A stretch of 31,073 bases of DNA from an uncultured Solobacterium sp. (GTDB lineage Bacteria; Bacillota_I; Bacilli_A; Erysipelotrichales; Erysipelotrichaceae): the NCBI GenBank assembly GCA_900552125.1, contig URYK01000032.1, positions 1 through 31,073 of the forward strand, given 5' to 3'. Position numbers and translations under genes: made by a program. The notes below the pieces were generated by a model. The model saw only the letters and a list, made by a program, of their open reading frames with translations, was not told where the DNA came from and did not search any database. This document shows, one piece after another, positions 9,171 through 17,792 of this stretch; the stretch's first letter is position 1, and each line of letters begins with the position of its first letter.

Positions 9171-10043
9171 TTATAGCGTAGAAAACGATGGATGCAGAAA
9201 ACGATTTAAACTCTCTGAAACAATATAAATCAAATGATTTAATTCATCGTCCATCGATTTTGGAGTCACAACCAGATCTAGATACTGGTGATCATAGACC
9301 TTTTGTAAAATATCTTCTGAAGATTCCTCACTTTGCAGCACTTCTTTTAAAATCGCACCAATGCTTGTAACGGTGGCAACACCAATTGCAATTACCGGAA
9401 GACCTAAGCTTTTTTCGCATAAAGAAGCACGATGATTGCCTACACCGCTTCCTGGCTGAATACCTGTATTATTAATCTGTACAACACGATTTATACGGGT
9501 TATATTTCTAGTCGCAAGAGCATCAACTGCTATAACTAAATCAGGCTGATAGGTCTTTGTTACACTTTTTACAATCGCAAAGGTTTCCAAGCCTGTCTGC
9601 CCCATAACACCTGGCTGTAATACTGCTACATTTCGTGTTCCGCTTAAATCAAAGGATTCACTTTGTTCATATAAATGGGCCGTCACAAGTATTTCATTTG
9701 CAACACCAGGACCTAAAGCATCAGATGTAATAAATCGATTGCCCAATCCAACCACTAAGATTTTCAAGGGCTTTATGTTCATATGCGAACACATGTGAGT
9801 CAGATTTTCTTTAATAGCATCAACCATCTGTTCACGAATCTCATGATCATCTAAATGCTTACATTCAACGGATACATATTCTCCCTTCTGTTTACCTAAT
9901 TCATTTTCATCATGCAAAACTTTGATATAATTACTTCTAATATTAGCATTCTTTTTTTCAATATGTTCATACGTTTTTGATCGAACATCTGCAGTAATAA
10001 TTTCATCTGCGAAATCACTACGTATCTGATACCTATCTTTCAT
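9171..10043 (-). CDS. gpr: Germination protease GPR
   Basis: GPR degrades small acid-soluble spore proteins during germination. It is made as a zymogen in the forespore and cleaves its own propeptide. The 290-residue product contains [16 protein letters not shown] (about 98-113) and a second aspartate region [16 protein letters not shown], followed by [17 protein letters not shown]. All are typical of the A25 peptidase family. The N-terminal IRSDFADE (residues 7-14) matches the self-cleavage site and mimics the substrate site, with the expected cut after D10. ATG 10043 has AGAGGTG six bases upstream. An extension to 10079 lacks one. It is divergent from rpsT and followed by spoIIP after 56 bases. 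I found no convincing forespore sigma-factor promoter. Confidence 0.94.
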   Translation of the reverse strand: MKDRYQIRSDFADEIITADVRSKTYEHIEKKNANIRSNYIKVLHDENELGKQKGEYVSVECKHLDDHEIREQMVDAIKENLTHMCSHMNIKPLKILVVGLGNRFITSDALGPGVANEILVTAHLYEQSESFDLSGTRNVAVLQPGVMGQTGLETFAIVKSVTKTYQPDLVIAVDALATRNITRINRVVQINNTGIQPGSGVGNHRASLCEKSLGLPVIAIGVATVTSIGAILKEVLQSEESSEDILQKVYDHQYLDLVVTPKSMDDELNHLIYIVSESLNRFLHPSFSTL

Positions 10044-10086
10044 TTTATACACCTCTTCCATAGTATGGAATTTTTTCACCTTATTA

Positions 10087-10115
10087 TTGCTTTTTCAAAA
10101 TCTTTTTGTTATAAT
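10087..10115 (+). promoter_or_regulatory. Promoter of rpsT
   Basis: TTGCTT (10087-10092), 17-base spacer, TATAAT (10110-10115) preceded by TGT (extended -10). The leader to rpsT is short, about 25 bases. Confidence 0.75.
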
Positions 10116-10146
10116 AAATTGGCAATTGAAAACTAGGAGGTGCAAC

Positions 10147-10413
10147 ATGCCACAGATCCAATCACAGAAAAAACGTGTAAAAACTAACAACAAAAGAAAC
10201 TTGGCTGTAAGTGCTCAGAAATCAGCATTAAGAACTGCAATCAAAAAAGTTCTAGCTGCTGTTGAAGCTAAAGATGCTGCTGCTGCAAACGCTGCTTATA
10301 GTGAAGCAAGTTCTAAACTAGATAAAGCTGTTGCGAAAGGTATTTACCACAAAAATTACGCAAGAAGACAGAAATCACGTTTAGCTAAGGCAGTTAATAC
10401 AATCGCTGCATAA
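10147..10413 (+). CDS. rpsT: 30S ribosomal protein S20
   Basis: S20 binds 16S rRNA at the bottom of the 30S body. The 88-residue product starts [18 protein letters not shown] and ends with [17 protein letters not shown], both diagnostic of S20. Its middle is alanine-rich ([20 protein letters not shown]). The ATG at 10147 has AGGAGG six bases upstream, so a longer in-frame start at 10087, inside the promoter, is rejected. It is monocistronic: promoter at 10087-10115, terminator right after the stop. Divergence from gpr is also seen in other Bacillota. Confidence 0.97.
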   Translation: MPQIQSQKKRVKTNNKRNLAVSAQKSALRTAIKKVLAAVEAKDAAAANAAYSEASSKLDKAVAKGIYHKNYARRQKSRLAKAVNTIAA

Positions 10414-10414
10414 G

Positions 10415-10442
10415 AAACAGGACAAACAGTTCTGTTTTTTTT
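10415..10442 (+). terminator. Intrinsic terminator of rpsT
   Basis: AAACAGGAC (10415-10423), loop AAACA, GTTCTGTTT (10429-10437), then more T. It is a nine-base-pair stem beginning two bases after the stop codon. Confidence 0.9.
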
Positions 10443-10453
10443 ATACCTGTATA

Positions 10454-10462
10454 TGATAGAAT
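10454..10462 (+). promoter_or_regulatory. Possible extended -10 promoter for the lipoprotein gene
   Basis: TGATAGAAT (10454-10462) resembles an extended -10. The -35 position falls in the T run of the rpsT terminator and has no good match. It lies about 30 bases before the lipoprotein start. Confidence 0.35.
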
Positions 10463-10492
10463 ATAAACAAGAAAAGAAAGCGGGATTTTATT

Positions 10493-11581
10493 ATGAAATA
10501 TTTATTCTCTATCTTTGTCATTGTGGCTATGTTATGCAGCGGCTGTTCACAGCCTAATACAAACAAAGAAGATATAGCTCCAGTAATTGATATAAAAGAA
10601 AAAGGTACAGTTTATCAATACCATCGAAATAACTTAAGTGAAAACGAACAGAAAATCTATGATACGATTTATCAAGGCGTTCTTTCCTTACAGACAGAAA
10701 TATATTTATCATGCGATGAACAAACATTATCGGATATTCTTCTTATGGTTTGTAATGATCATCCTGAATTATTTTGGCTAAATACTAAATATGAATATAG
10801 CGTAACTGATGAAGATACGATCTTCTACCCAAATTATACTTATACTGCCGAAGAAATAAAAGGAAAACAAAATGATGTAAATACAGTAACTCAGAAAATT
10901 ATCGAACAAGTTCAAGACTTATCCAGTGATTATGAAAAAGTATTATTCCTATATGATTGGATCATTAATGAAACAGACTATATTGATGGAACAGAAAATA
11001 ATCAGAATATGCTAAGTACACTATTAGATCATCAGGCAGTATGCGCAGGATATTCGGAAGCATTAAAATATCTTCTTGATCAACTATCTATTCCTAATGG
11101 TATCATTCTTGTAAAGGCTAAAGATAATACAGAAGAGTTTCATGTAATAAATCTTGTACAAATGGAGCAGGAGTGGTATTACTTAGACCCTACTTTTGGA
11201 GATATCAAAGTAGAAGAAGATTTTGACACTTATCGTTACACGTATTTCGCTATGACCAGTGAAGAAATAGAAAAGATATATATCCCTCAACAGGAATATA
11301 CACAAACACAAGCATATAAGAATAATTATTTTTATAAGAACAACATGTATCTTGATGTTTATGATGAACAAACTCTTACAACATTGCTTTTAAACGCTAT
11401 CCAAAACGATGAACCATGTATTGCGATTAAATGTAGAGATTCCTCAGGTTATGAAGCTATCAAACAAGTTATAGAAAGTAATCAGATTTTTGATCTATTT
11501 CACTTAATCAGCTATTACCCACAAGGAATACGATATTATATGGTAGATGAAACCTATTGTTTCTTTCTTTCATATAAATAG
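10493..11581 (+). CDS. Lipoprotein with transglutaminase-like cysteine protease fold
   Basis: The 362-residue product starts with a signal peptide ending in LCSGC (Cys19 as the likely lipidated residue; the -3 position is Cys, so the lipobox is slightly atypical), so it is probably anchored outside the membrane. A transglutaminase-core region follows, with a complete apparent triad: C184 (HQAVCAGYSEA), H217 (EEFHVINLV) and D232 (YYLDPTFGD). Such domains in bacteria are often proteases or peptidoglycan/peptide amidases; the substrate here is unknown. Residues 290-362 form an additional tail of no recognised family. The ribosome-binding site is weak (GCGGGA). It is one of two plus-strand genes and is convergent with rseP, sharing a terminator. 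Not part of the conserved operon order, so probably lineage-specific. Confidence 0.85.
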   Translation: MKYLFSIFVIVAMLCSGCSQPNTNKEDIAPVIDIKEKGTVYQYHRNNLSENEQKIYDTIYQGVLSLQTEIYLSCDEQTLSDILLMVCNDHPELFWLNTKYEYSVTDEDTIFYPNYTYTAEEIKGKQNDVNTVTQKIIEQVQDLSSDYEKVLFLYDWIINETDYIDGTENNQNMLSTLLDHQAVCAGYSEALKYLLDQLSIPNGIILVKAKDNTEEFHVINLVQMEQEWYYLDPTFGDIKVEEDFDTYRYTYFAMTSEEIEKIYIPQQEYTQTQAYKNNYFYKNNMYLDVYDEQTLTTLLLNAIQNDEPCIAIKCRDSSGYEAIKQVIESNQIFDLFHLISYYPQGIRYYMVDETYCFFLSYK

Positions 11582-11591
11582 AAATAAATAG

Positions 11592-11641
11592 AAAAAAGCA
11601 CTGCGCTTATCATTTCATTGAAATAAAGCCAGTGCTTTTAT
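11592..11641. terminator. Bidirectional terminator between the lipoprotein gene and rseP
   Basis: AAAAGCACTG (11594-11603) pairs perfectly with CAGTGCTTTT (11630-11639), with A and T runs on both outer sides and further pairing inside (GCTTAT with ATAAAGC). It can serve both convergent genes. Confidence 0.85.
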
Positions 11642-11642
11642 T

Positions 11643-12701
11643 TTAAAACAATCTAACAATATCATTCCATGTCGCAAAGACCATCAATCCTACTATCATG
11701 AATAATCCCGCCATCATAATTGCATTTTGAACACGTTCACTTAATTTTCTGCCAATAATAGCTTCTATCAGTACAATAAAGATACGCCCACCATCTAAAA
11801 TTGGTATTGGCAATAGATTGAAGATACCTACATTGACAGATAATAGACCTATAAAAGAAATTATAGAAAGAAGCCCAGCTTGAGAAACCTGTGCAGTTAC
11901 TTGATAAATACCAACTGGACCGCTTAAACTCTCTAAGCCAATCCCCTGTACAAGTTTCCCTATGGATTCAATAATAAGTACAACTGAATCTATCATTTGC
12001 TGAGTTCCATATGGAATTGCCTCTAAAAAAGAAATCTCTTTGATTTCATTTTGAGGATACACACCAAGCTGATATACATTCTGTTCCTCATTATACGTAG
12101 GCGTAATTGTTAGCTTTAACTCTTCTCCATCACGCAAAATAGTAAACGTAGTTTCGCCTTTATAATATTGAATGAATTCTGAAACATCATCAATAGATTC
12201 AGGCTTTATTGATTCTTCTCCATTCTGTACATAAATGATTTCATCTCCAGCCTGAAGACCGCCTTTTTCTGCTGCACTTTCTTCAACAACGCTTGAAATA
12301 ACAGCACCATTTGAAACACTCACAACACCTTGATAAGCTGTTAATCCAACAAATATTACCCAAGCCAGAAGAATATTCATGATTGCGCCTGCAGCCATAA
12401 CAACAATCTGTTTCCATGGCTTTATTCCATTAATCGTACGTTCATATGGAATATTTAAATCATCGTCTTCATCTTCCCCTTCTTCACCGGCCATTGCGAC
12501 AAATCCGCCAATTGGAAGAGCACGAATTGACCAGGCTGTCTCTTTTCCCTGTTTCTGAACAAGAACAGGTCCCATACCAATTGAAAACTCTTTACAAAAA
12601 ACACCAAAATGCTTTGCGGCAATTAAATGCCCAAATTCATGTATGATGATAATAACACTTAATACTAAAATAAAAATAATTAATGTGATTATATTCCCCA
12701 T
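11643..12701 (-). CDS. rseP: Membrane zinc metalloprotease RseP/RasP (site-2 protease)
   Basis: Intramembrane protease that cleaves anti-sigma factors and signal-peptide remnants within the membrane. The 352-residue product has the zinc motif HEFGH (21-25) in the first membrane span. A PDZ domain (about 120-205; SAAEKGGLQAGDEIIYV) follows, then the second catalytic motif NLLPIPILDGGRI near residue 290 and a final membrane span. The start at 12701 forms TAATG with the dxr stop (one-base overlap). The in-frame ATG at 12725 lies inside dxr. AGGTGG is present but about 12 bases away, suggesting coupling to dxr translation. It is the last gene of uppS-cdsA-dxr-rseP; proS and polC, which often follow, are absent here. 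Confidence 0.95.
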   Translation of the reverse strand: MGNIITLIIFILVLSVIIIIHEFGHLIAAKHFGVFCKEFSIGMGPVLVQKQGKETAWSIRALPIGGFVAMAGEEGEDEDDDLNIPYERTINGIKPWKQIVVMAAGAIMNILLAWVIFVGLTAYQGVVSVSNGAVISSVVEESAAEKGGLQAGDEIIYVQNGEESIKPESIDDVSEFIQYYKGETTFTILRDGEELKLTITPTYNEEQNVYQLGVYPQNEIKEISFLEAIPYGTQQMIDSVVLIIESIGKLVQGIGLESLSGPVGIYQVTAQVSQAGLLSIISFIGLLSVNVGIFNLLPIPILDGGRIFIVLIEAIIGRKLSERVQNAIMMAGLFMIVGLMVFATWNDIVRLF

Positions 12702-13864
12702 TATGATACAAGACCACCTTTCCATGCACTGCGTACAAATTCACGTGCTTTCGCATCGCTATCTATGATTTCTTCAAGTGTAGGATGCTCGATATATGGA
12801 ATTTCTTCTACAGCTTTCATAACGTATTTTTCAATATCCAAGAAACTGATTTTTTCATGTAGGAATAAATCAACCGCTTCTTCATCAGCTCCATTCATAA
12901 CAGCACCTAAATTACCGCCTTTTTTACCCACTTCAAATGCAAGTTTTAATAATGGATATCGTTCAGCGTTTGCAACATCAAAATGCAAGGCAAACATACG
13001 CTGGAAGTCAAAAGGTTCTGCATTTTTCATTGGTAATCGATCTGGATAAGACAATGCATATTGTATAGGAAGACGCATATCCGCAGTTCCTAACTGCGCA
13101 ATGATTGCATGATCACAATATTGCACCATAGAATGTATGATGCTTTCACGATGGATTACAACCTCAATATCATCATAATCAATATCAAATAGATAATGAG
13201 CTTCAATGACTTCAAAACCTTTATTCATCATGGTAGCGGAATCAATAGTAATACGTCCGCCCATATCCCAGTTTGGATGATGTAACGCTTCCTTAACGGA
13301 AACATTTTCTAACTCATCACGTGATTTATCACGGAAACTTCCTCCACTTGCGGTAATGATCAGTTTATCAACTTCTTTTCTATGGCTTCCCTGAAGACAT
13401 TGGAAAATTGCGGAATGTTCAGAGTCTATAGGATATAAGGAGACCTGATGTTTCTTTAAAGCCTCTTTAACCAAAGGACCGCCAGCCACAAGACTTTCTT
13501 TATTAGCTAAAGCTATCGTCTTCTCATGCTCAATTGCCGTAAGAGTTGGAACTAATCCTCGAAAACCGACAACAGCATTCACAAAAATATCATAGCCATC
13601 TACTGAAACCAAATTCTTTAGACCTTCATCACCTGAATAAAACATATGATTTGGAAACTGATTCTTCATTTCAATCATATCAGCATAACGAGCAACACAT
13701 ACATAGCGAATTGAGGTAAATTCATGCAATATTTCAGATAATTTTTTCATATTGTGACCAACACTGACTCCAATAACCTCAAATTCATCTCTATGATGTC
13801 GAATAACATCTAAAGTCTGTGTACCAATGCTTCCGCTTGCTCCCAGTAACATTATCTTTTTCAT
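12701..13864 (-). CDS. dxr: 1-deoxy-D-xylulose 5-phosphate reductoisomerase
   Basis: Second step of the methylerythritol phosphate pathway, making MEP from DXP with NADPH. The 387-residue product has the NADPH-binding GASGSIG (8-14) and ALANKESLVAGG (near 122). The metal/substrate region PIDSEHSAIFQCLQG, ASGGSFRDKS and HPNWDMGGRITIDSATMMNKGFE follow: all canonical, including the catalytic acidic residues (D and E of IDSEH) and the conserved HPNW. The start overlaps the cdsA stop (ATGA), and the stop overlaps rseP. It supplies isoprenoid precursors for UppS, which is encoded in the same operon. Confidence 0.98.
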   Translation of the reverse strand: MKKIMLLGASGSIGTQTLDVIRHHRDEFEVIGVSVGHNMKKLSEILHEFTSIRYVCVARYADMIEMKNQFPNHMFYSGDEGLKNLVSVDGYDIFVNAVVGFRGLVPTLTAIEHEKTIALANKESLVAGGPLVKEALKKHQVSLYPIDSEHSAIFQCLQGSHRKEVDKLIITASGGSFRDKSRDELENVSVKEALHHPNWDMGGRITIDSATMMNKGFEVIEAHYLFDIDYDDIEVVIHRESIIHSMVQYCDHAIIAQLGTADMRLPIQYALSYPDRLPMKNAEPFDFQRMFALHFDVANAERYPLLKLAFEVGKKGGNLGAVMNGADEEAVDLFLHEKISFLDIEKYVMKAVEEIPYIEHPTLEEIIDSDAKAREFVRSAWKGGLVS

Positions 13865-14634
13865 AGTACCATCACCACCAAAATGAAATTAAAAATAATG
13901 AAATTAAATACCAAAGAATCAATACGATCTAACACCCCGCCATGCCCTGGCAGCAAGTTAGAAAAATCTTTAATACCAAAGTTACGTTTAATTGCGCTAA
14001 ACGCCAAATCACCAATCTGTCCAGAAATGGTTAATATACCGGATGCGATCAGAAATTGTATAACTTTTGATGAATCTATCATAAAATAAGCAAATGCAAA
14101 GGATAATAATGAGCCAATAACCCAGCCTCCAATTGCACCTTCCCATGTTTTCTTAGGTGAAATACGTTCATTTAATTTATGCTTTCCTAAAAACCGTCCA
14201 CAGAAATAAGCAGCTGAATCACAGGTATAAGTCGCAATTATGATATACCATACATACATAGGGTTATTTGTATAAATATTGATAAATCCGCTCGCTATCG
14301 TAAAGAATAAAGTTATATATGCTATGCACAAAAAACTATCCTTTGAATGAAAGTGATCTGTAAATACAGGAATAGACAACAACAATAAGGAACATACACC
14401 TAATAAAGGCAATTGTAATTCTTTATTAGATAAAAGAATGAGAAATACAGATGCTATACTAAGCAACTTAATTCCTGCCGGCCATTTATTATCTAATTCT
14501 TTTAAATCCATCAATTCAATTCCGCCTGCAATTATAATAAAGGCAATTAAACAATTGATTAGCCAACCGCCAAATAATAAAGGAGGTATCACACATAATA
14601 GGATTAAAATCGCTGTTATGATTCTCGTTTTCAT
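13861..14634 (-). CDS. cdsA: Phosphatidate cytidylyltransferase (CDP-diglyceride synthase)
   Basis: Integral membrane enzyme making CDP-diacylglycerol from phosphatidate and CTP, the branch point of phospholipid synthesis. The 257-residue product has about eight hydrophobic segments and the family signature near the C terminus: SPKKTWEGAIGG (about 165-176) and GDLAFSAIKRNFGIKDFSNL...PGHGGVLDRIDSL. The ATG at 14634 uses the ribosome-binding site TTGGAGG, which lies within the last uppS codons (Phe-Gly-Gly-Leu). An earlier in-frame ATG at 14676 is inside uppS without a ribosome-binding site. Confidence 0.96.
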   Translation of the reverse strand: MKTRIITAILILLCVIPPLLFGGWLINCLIAFIIIAGGIELMDLKELDNKWPAGIKLLSIASVFLILLSNKELQLPLLGVCSLLLLSIPVFTDHFHSKDSFLCIAYITLFFTIASGFINIYTNNPMYVWYIIIATYTCDSAAYFCGRFLGKHKLNERISPKKTWEGAIGGWVIGSLLSFAFAYFMIDSSKVIQFLIASGILTISGQIGDLAFSAIKRNFGIKDFSNLLPGHGGVLDRIDSLVFNFIIFNFILVVMVL

Positions 14635-14635
14635 A

Positions 14636-15340
14636 TCATAGACCTCCAAATCTTCGATTCCTATGATTATATTCATCGATTGCTTTATTCAATTCTTCTG
14701 CATCAAAATCCGGCCATGCAACTGGAGTAAAAATAAGTTCAGCATAAGCCAGCTGCCATAATAAGAAATTACTGATTCTTAATTCACCGCTAGTTCTAAT
14801 CATCAAATCTAGTTCTGGAAGTCCCTGCGTCATCATGTAAGAACTAAACGCATCTTCTTCAATCGTATTATCAATTTTTCCATCCATTACGTCCTGTGCA
14901 TATTTTCGAGCTGCTAATGTAATCTCTCTTCTACCACCATAATTAACTGCTAGACACAAAATAAGACCAGTGTTATCCTGTGTTTCAGAAACCGCAGTAG
15001 TTATGACATTCTGCGTTTCTAAAGGGAAACGCTCAATTTCACCTAAGAAAGTTACACGAATATTATTCTTCTTAAGCTCTGCAAGATAGCGATTAAAAAA
15101 AAGCTTTGGAAGTTTACATAAATAATCTACTTCATCTTCTGGTCTTTTCCAGTTTTCCGTTGAAAATGCATAACAGGTCAATGCTTTTACTCCCAAATCA
15201 TTACATGCAATCGCAATTTTTCTTATATTCTCAGCGCCCTGCTTATGCCCTGCAGTGCGAGGTAATCCTCTTTTTTTAGCCCAGCGTCCATTCCCGTCCA
15301 TAATAACAGCAATATGCTGTGGTATGATTCTTTCTTCCAT
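14636..15340 (-). CDS. uppS: Isoprenyl transferase (undecaprenyl diphosphate synthase)
   Basis: Cis-prenyltransferase making the C55 carrier lipid for peptidoglycan and teichoic acid assembly. The 234-residue product has IAVIMDGNGRWAKKRG (10-25) with catalytic Asp15. His32 lies in TAGHKQG, and the signature LDLMIRTSGELRISNFLLWQ is followed by AELIFTPVAWPDF. The ATG at 15340 has AGGAGG upstream. Its own promoter contains an inverted repeat. It is the first gene of a four-gene operon for isoprenoid, phospholipid and membrane proteolysis functions. Confidence 0.98.
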   Translation of the reverse strand: MEERIIPQHIAVIMDGNGRWAKKRGLPRTAGHKQGAENIRKIAIACNDLGVKALTCYAFSTENWKRPEDEVDYLCKLPKLFFNRYLAELKKNNIRVTFLGEIERFPLETQNVITTAVSETQDNTGLILCLAVNYGGRREITLAARKYAQDVMDGKIDNTIEEDAFSSYMMTQGLPELDLMIRTSGELRISNFLLWQLAYAELIFTPVAWPDFDAEELNKAIDEYNHRNRRFGGL

Positions 15341-15380
15341 AAGAATCTCCTCCTACAATCCTAACTTTATGTTCACACGA

Positions 15381-15417
15381 ACAGAAATATTATAACATAA
15401 TTTCTGTGAACTTTAAA
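15381..15417 (-). promoter_or_regulatory. Promoter of uppS with overlapping inverted repeat
   Basis: Minus strand: TTTAAA (15412-15417), 17-base spacer, TATAAT (15389-15394) preceded by TGT. ACAGAAAT (15381-15388) and ATTTCTGT (15400-15407) form a perfect eight-base inverted repeat with 11 bases between, flanking the -10. GTTCACA (15371-15377) and TGTGAAC (15405-15411) extend the dyad. It could be an operator. Confidence 0.65.
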
Positions 15418-15440
15418 TGAAATCCCTCAAGATAAGAAAA

Positions 15441-15469
15441 AAAGGAATATGCATAAAACACATATCCCT
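15441..15469 (-). terminator. Intrinsic terminator after frr
   Basis: Minus strand: GGGATATG (15462-15469), an A/T-rich loop, CATATTCC (15445-15452), then eight T. It is an eight-base-pair stem with one G-U pair, placed between frr and the uppS promoter. Confidence 0.85.
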
Positions 15470-15477
15470 CGATATTA

Positions 15478-16020
15478 TTATACTTTCATTATTTCTTTTG
15501 ATTTAACATCAACAGCCTGATCAATTGATTTACCAAATTTATCTGTTAGTTTTTGCACTTTTTCCTGTGCATCTTTTTTCATATCTTCCGTTAATTCCTT
15601 ATCTTTTTTAATGGCATCATTCGCATCACGACGGATATTACGGATTGCGATTTTCGCATCTTCACCCATTTTGTGTGCAGATTTAGCTAATTCTTTACGA
15701 CGTTCTTCTGTAAGTGCAGGAACATTTAAACGAATAACCTCTCCATCGCTTTGAGGAACTAAACCAGTATCGCTTGTCTGAATAGCACGTTCAATATCCT
15801 TCAAAGTATTACGATCATAAGGTTTAATTAATAGCTGACGTCCTTCTACTACTTTTACAGAAGCAACCTGATTAATTGGAGTCATACTTCCATAGTATTC
15901 AAACTGTACATGATCTAATAAAGATGCATGTGCAACACCAGTACGAATTGTTTTTAGGTCAGCTTCAAGAACTGTGATCGCTTTATTCATTTTTTCTTCT
16001 GTCTGTTTTAAGATTTCCAT
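15478..16020 (-). CDS. frr: Ribosome recycling factor
   Basis: RRF splits post-termination ribosomes together with EF-G. The 180-residue product is close to the usual 185 and has LKTIRTGVAHASLLD (domain I start), the hinge and domain II YYGSMTPINQVASVKV, and LNVPALTEERRKEL followed by the long helix IAIRNIRRDANDAIKK. All are canonical. The start has AAAGGA upstream and lies four bases after the pyrH stop. pyrH-frr is a conserved pair. Confidence 0.97.
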   Translation of the reverse strand: MEILKQTEEKMNKAITVLEADLKTIRTGVAHASLLDHVQFEYYGSMTPINQVASVKVVEGRQLLIKPYDRNTLKDIERAIQTSDTGLVPQSDGEVIRLNVPALTEERRKELAKSAHKMGEDAKIAIRNIRRDANDAIKKDKELTEDMKKDAQEKVQKLTDKFGKSIDQAVDVKSKEIMKV

Positions 16021-16024
16021 AATT

Positions 16025-16738
16025 TTATTTCCTTTCTTTTGATATTACAGTTCCAGTAATATCTCCCTGAACTGCTTTTAAAATGTTTCCATGTTCATTC
16101 ATATTGAACACAACTAAATCAATGTCATTATCCATACACATGCTTGTTGCAGTAGTATCCATAACAGCTAAACCTTCCTGAATTAAATCCATATAAGTCA
16201 AAGAATCATATTTAACTGCGTCCGGATTCTTTTTAGGATCATCATTATACACACCATCTACACCATTTTTAGCCATTAAAATTACATCAGCACCAATTTC
16301 ACTAGCTCTTAAAGCTGCAGTTGTATCTGTTGAGAAGTAAGGGTTTCCTGTTCCTGCACCAAAAATTACAACACGATTTTTTTCTAAATGACGAATAGCG
16401 CGACGTACAATAAATGGTTCTGCAACCTTCTGCATTTCAATAGCAGTCTGAACACGCGTAGGCACGCCTTCCTGTTCCAATGCACTTTGTACAGCTAAAG
16501 CATTAATTACAGTTGCTAACATACCCATATAATCTGCCTGTACACGTTCAATTCCCATTGTTTCAGCCATCTTACCTCGGATGAAATTACCTCCGCCTAC
16601 AACGATTGCTAAATCAACACCTAACTCATGAACTTGTTTTAGTTCTTTTGCCAAAGAAGCTAAGATTTTTGGATCAAATGAATTCCCTGGAGAAGATAGT
16701 GCTTCTCCGCTTAATTTCAATAATACTCTTTTGTACAT
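16025..16738 (-). CDS. pyrH: Uridylate (UMP) kinase
   Basis: Hexameric UMP kinase of the amino acid kinase family, giving UDP for nucleotide and cell-wall precursors. The 237-residue product has LKLSGEALS near the start, [14 protein letters not shown] (about 48-61), [26 protein letters not shown]-like [11 protein letters not shown] and [17 protein letters not shown]. The start is ATG 16738 with AAGGTGAT upstream; an in-frame ATG at 16762 is less well placed. The 143 bases before it hold a TATAAT (16795-16800, minus strand) without a good -35, so a promoter there is possible but weak. Confidence 0.97.
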   Translation of the reverse strand: MYKRVLLKLSGEALSSPGNSFDPKILASLAKELKQVHELGVDLAIVVGGGNFIRGKMAETMGIERVQADYMGMLATVINALAVQSALEQEGVPTRVQTAIEMQKVAEPFIVRRAIRHLEKNRVVIFGAGTGNPYFSTDTTAALRASEIGADVILMAKNGVDGVYNDDPKKNPDAVKYDSLTYMDLIQEGLAVMDTTATSMCMDNDIDLVVFNMNEHGNILKAVQGDITGTVISKERK

Positions 16739-16860
16739 ATTACAATCACCTTTATCCTTCAATTATATGCATGGATGAAAATCTTCCAATTCTTATTATA
16801 AAGAAAAAGCTTTCAAAAAGGAAGAGGATATACAATATTTTTTAAAATTCCTCTTCCCTT

Positions 16861-16883
16861 AAAAAAAGGACACAATGTGTCCT
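16861..16883 (-). terminator. Intrinsic terminator of rpsB-tsf
   Basis: The perfect palindrome AGGACACA-A-TGTGTCCT on the minus strand is followed by seven T. The upstream arm begins in the tsf stop codon (TAG, 16882-16884). Confidence 0.85.
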
Positions 16884-17769
16884 ATTTACCAAATGCCTGG
16901 CTCATTACTTCTTCAGCAAAGTTATCTTCACGTTTTTCGATACCTTCACCTACACCGTAACGAATAAAGCTTTCAACAGATGCACTGTGTTCTTTCAAGT
17001 ACTGTCCTACTTTCTGATCAGGATTCAAGAAGAATTCCTGTTCAACTAAGCAAGCATCTTTAAGGTTTTTAGATACTTTACCTTCGATGATACCAGCCAA
17101 TACTTTTTCAGGTTTATTAGCAAGTTTTTCATCGTTTTTAACGATTTCAGTCTGTACTTTACGTTCGTGTTCAACCACTTCAGCAGGCATATCATCACGA
17201 GATACATACTGAGGGTTCATACTTGCAATCTGCATTGCGATATCTTTCGCAACTTTTTCATCTGCACCTTTACATACAGCTAAAGCAGAAATTTTTCCAC
17301 CCATGTGCATATAAGAAGCAAATACTTCATCATCAGCTTTTTCTACAACAGCGATACGACGAAGAGAAATTTTTTCTCCGATTGTAGCTGTAGCATTTGT
17401 AACTAAATCAGCGATTGTCTGACCATTTACTTCACAAGCTAATGCAGCATCTAAATCAGCTGGTTTATTTGCTAATAAAGCAGTTTTGATAGTTTCTAAT
17501 AATTCTAAGAACTGTTCGTTTTTAGCAACGAAGTCAGTTTCAGAGTTAACTTCGAAGATAACTCCAGTGTTTCCTTCAACACCAACACGAGTTAAACCTT
17601 CAGCAGCAATACGGTCGTTTTTCTTAGCGGCCTTTGCAATTCCTTTTTCACGAAGCCAATCGATAGACTTTGCAATGTCTCCATCACATTCTGTTAAAGC
17701 TTTTTTGCAGTCCATCATTCCTGCTCCGGTTTTTTCACGTAATTCTTTTACTAATGCAGCAGTAATCAT
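16882..17769 (-). CDS. tsf: Elongation factor Ts
   Basis: Nucleotide exchange factor for EF-Tu. The 295-residue product starts MITAALVKELREKTGAGMMD with the signature TGAGMMDCKKALTE (16-29). The EF-Tu contact element TDFVAKNEQFL is near residue 80, and the IASMNPQYVSRDDMP and VEQEFFLNPDQKVGQYL segments follow. ATG 17769 has GGAGG upstream and lies 23 bases after rpsB, as in nearly all bacteria. The terminator overlaps its stop. Confidence 0.98.
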   Translation of the reverse strand: MITAALVKELREKTGAGMMDCKKALTECDGDIAKSIDWLREKGIAKAAKKNDRIAAEGLTRVGVEGNTGVIFEVNSETDFVAKNEQFLELLETIKTALLANKPADLDAALACEVNGQTIADLVTNATATIGEKISLRRIAVVEKADDEVFASYMHMGGKISALAVCKGADEKVAKDIAMQIASMNPQYVSRDDMPAEVVEHERKVQTEIVKNDEKLANKPEKVLAGIIEGKVSKNLKDACLVEQEFFLNPDQKVGQYLKEHSASVESFIRYGVGEGIEKREDNFAEEVMSQAFGK

Positions 17770-17792
17770 GATCTTTCCTCCATTTACTAAGC

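Noticed and set aside
10061..10089. Forespore sigma-G-like promoter for gpr (CATACTA with CAATA at 17 bases, minus strand)
   Set aside because: The transcription start would fall inside the ribosome-binding site and the -35 is imperfect. The nearby GGTGAAAAAA resembles a sigma-F -10 but has no matching -35.
16795..16823. Promoter for pyrH-frr
   Set aside because: A perfect TATAAT is present, but the -35 position reads TTCCTT and there is no TGn; not firm enough to list as a feature.
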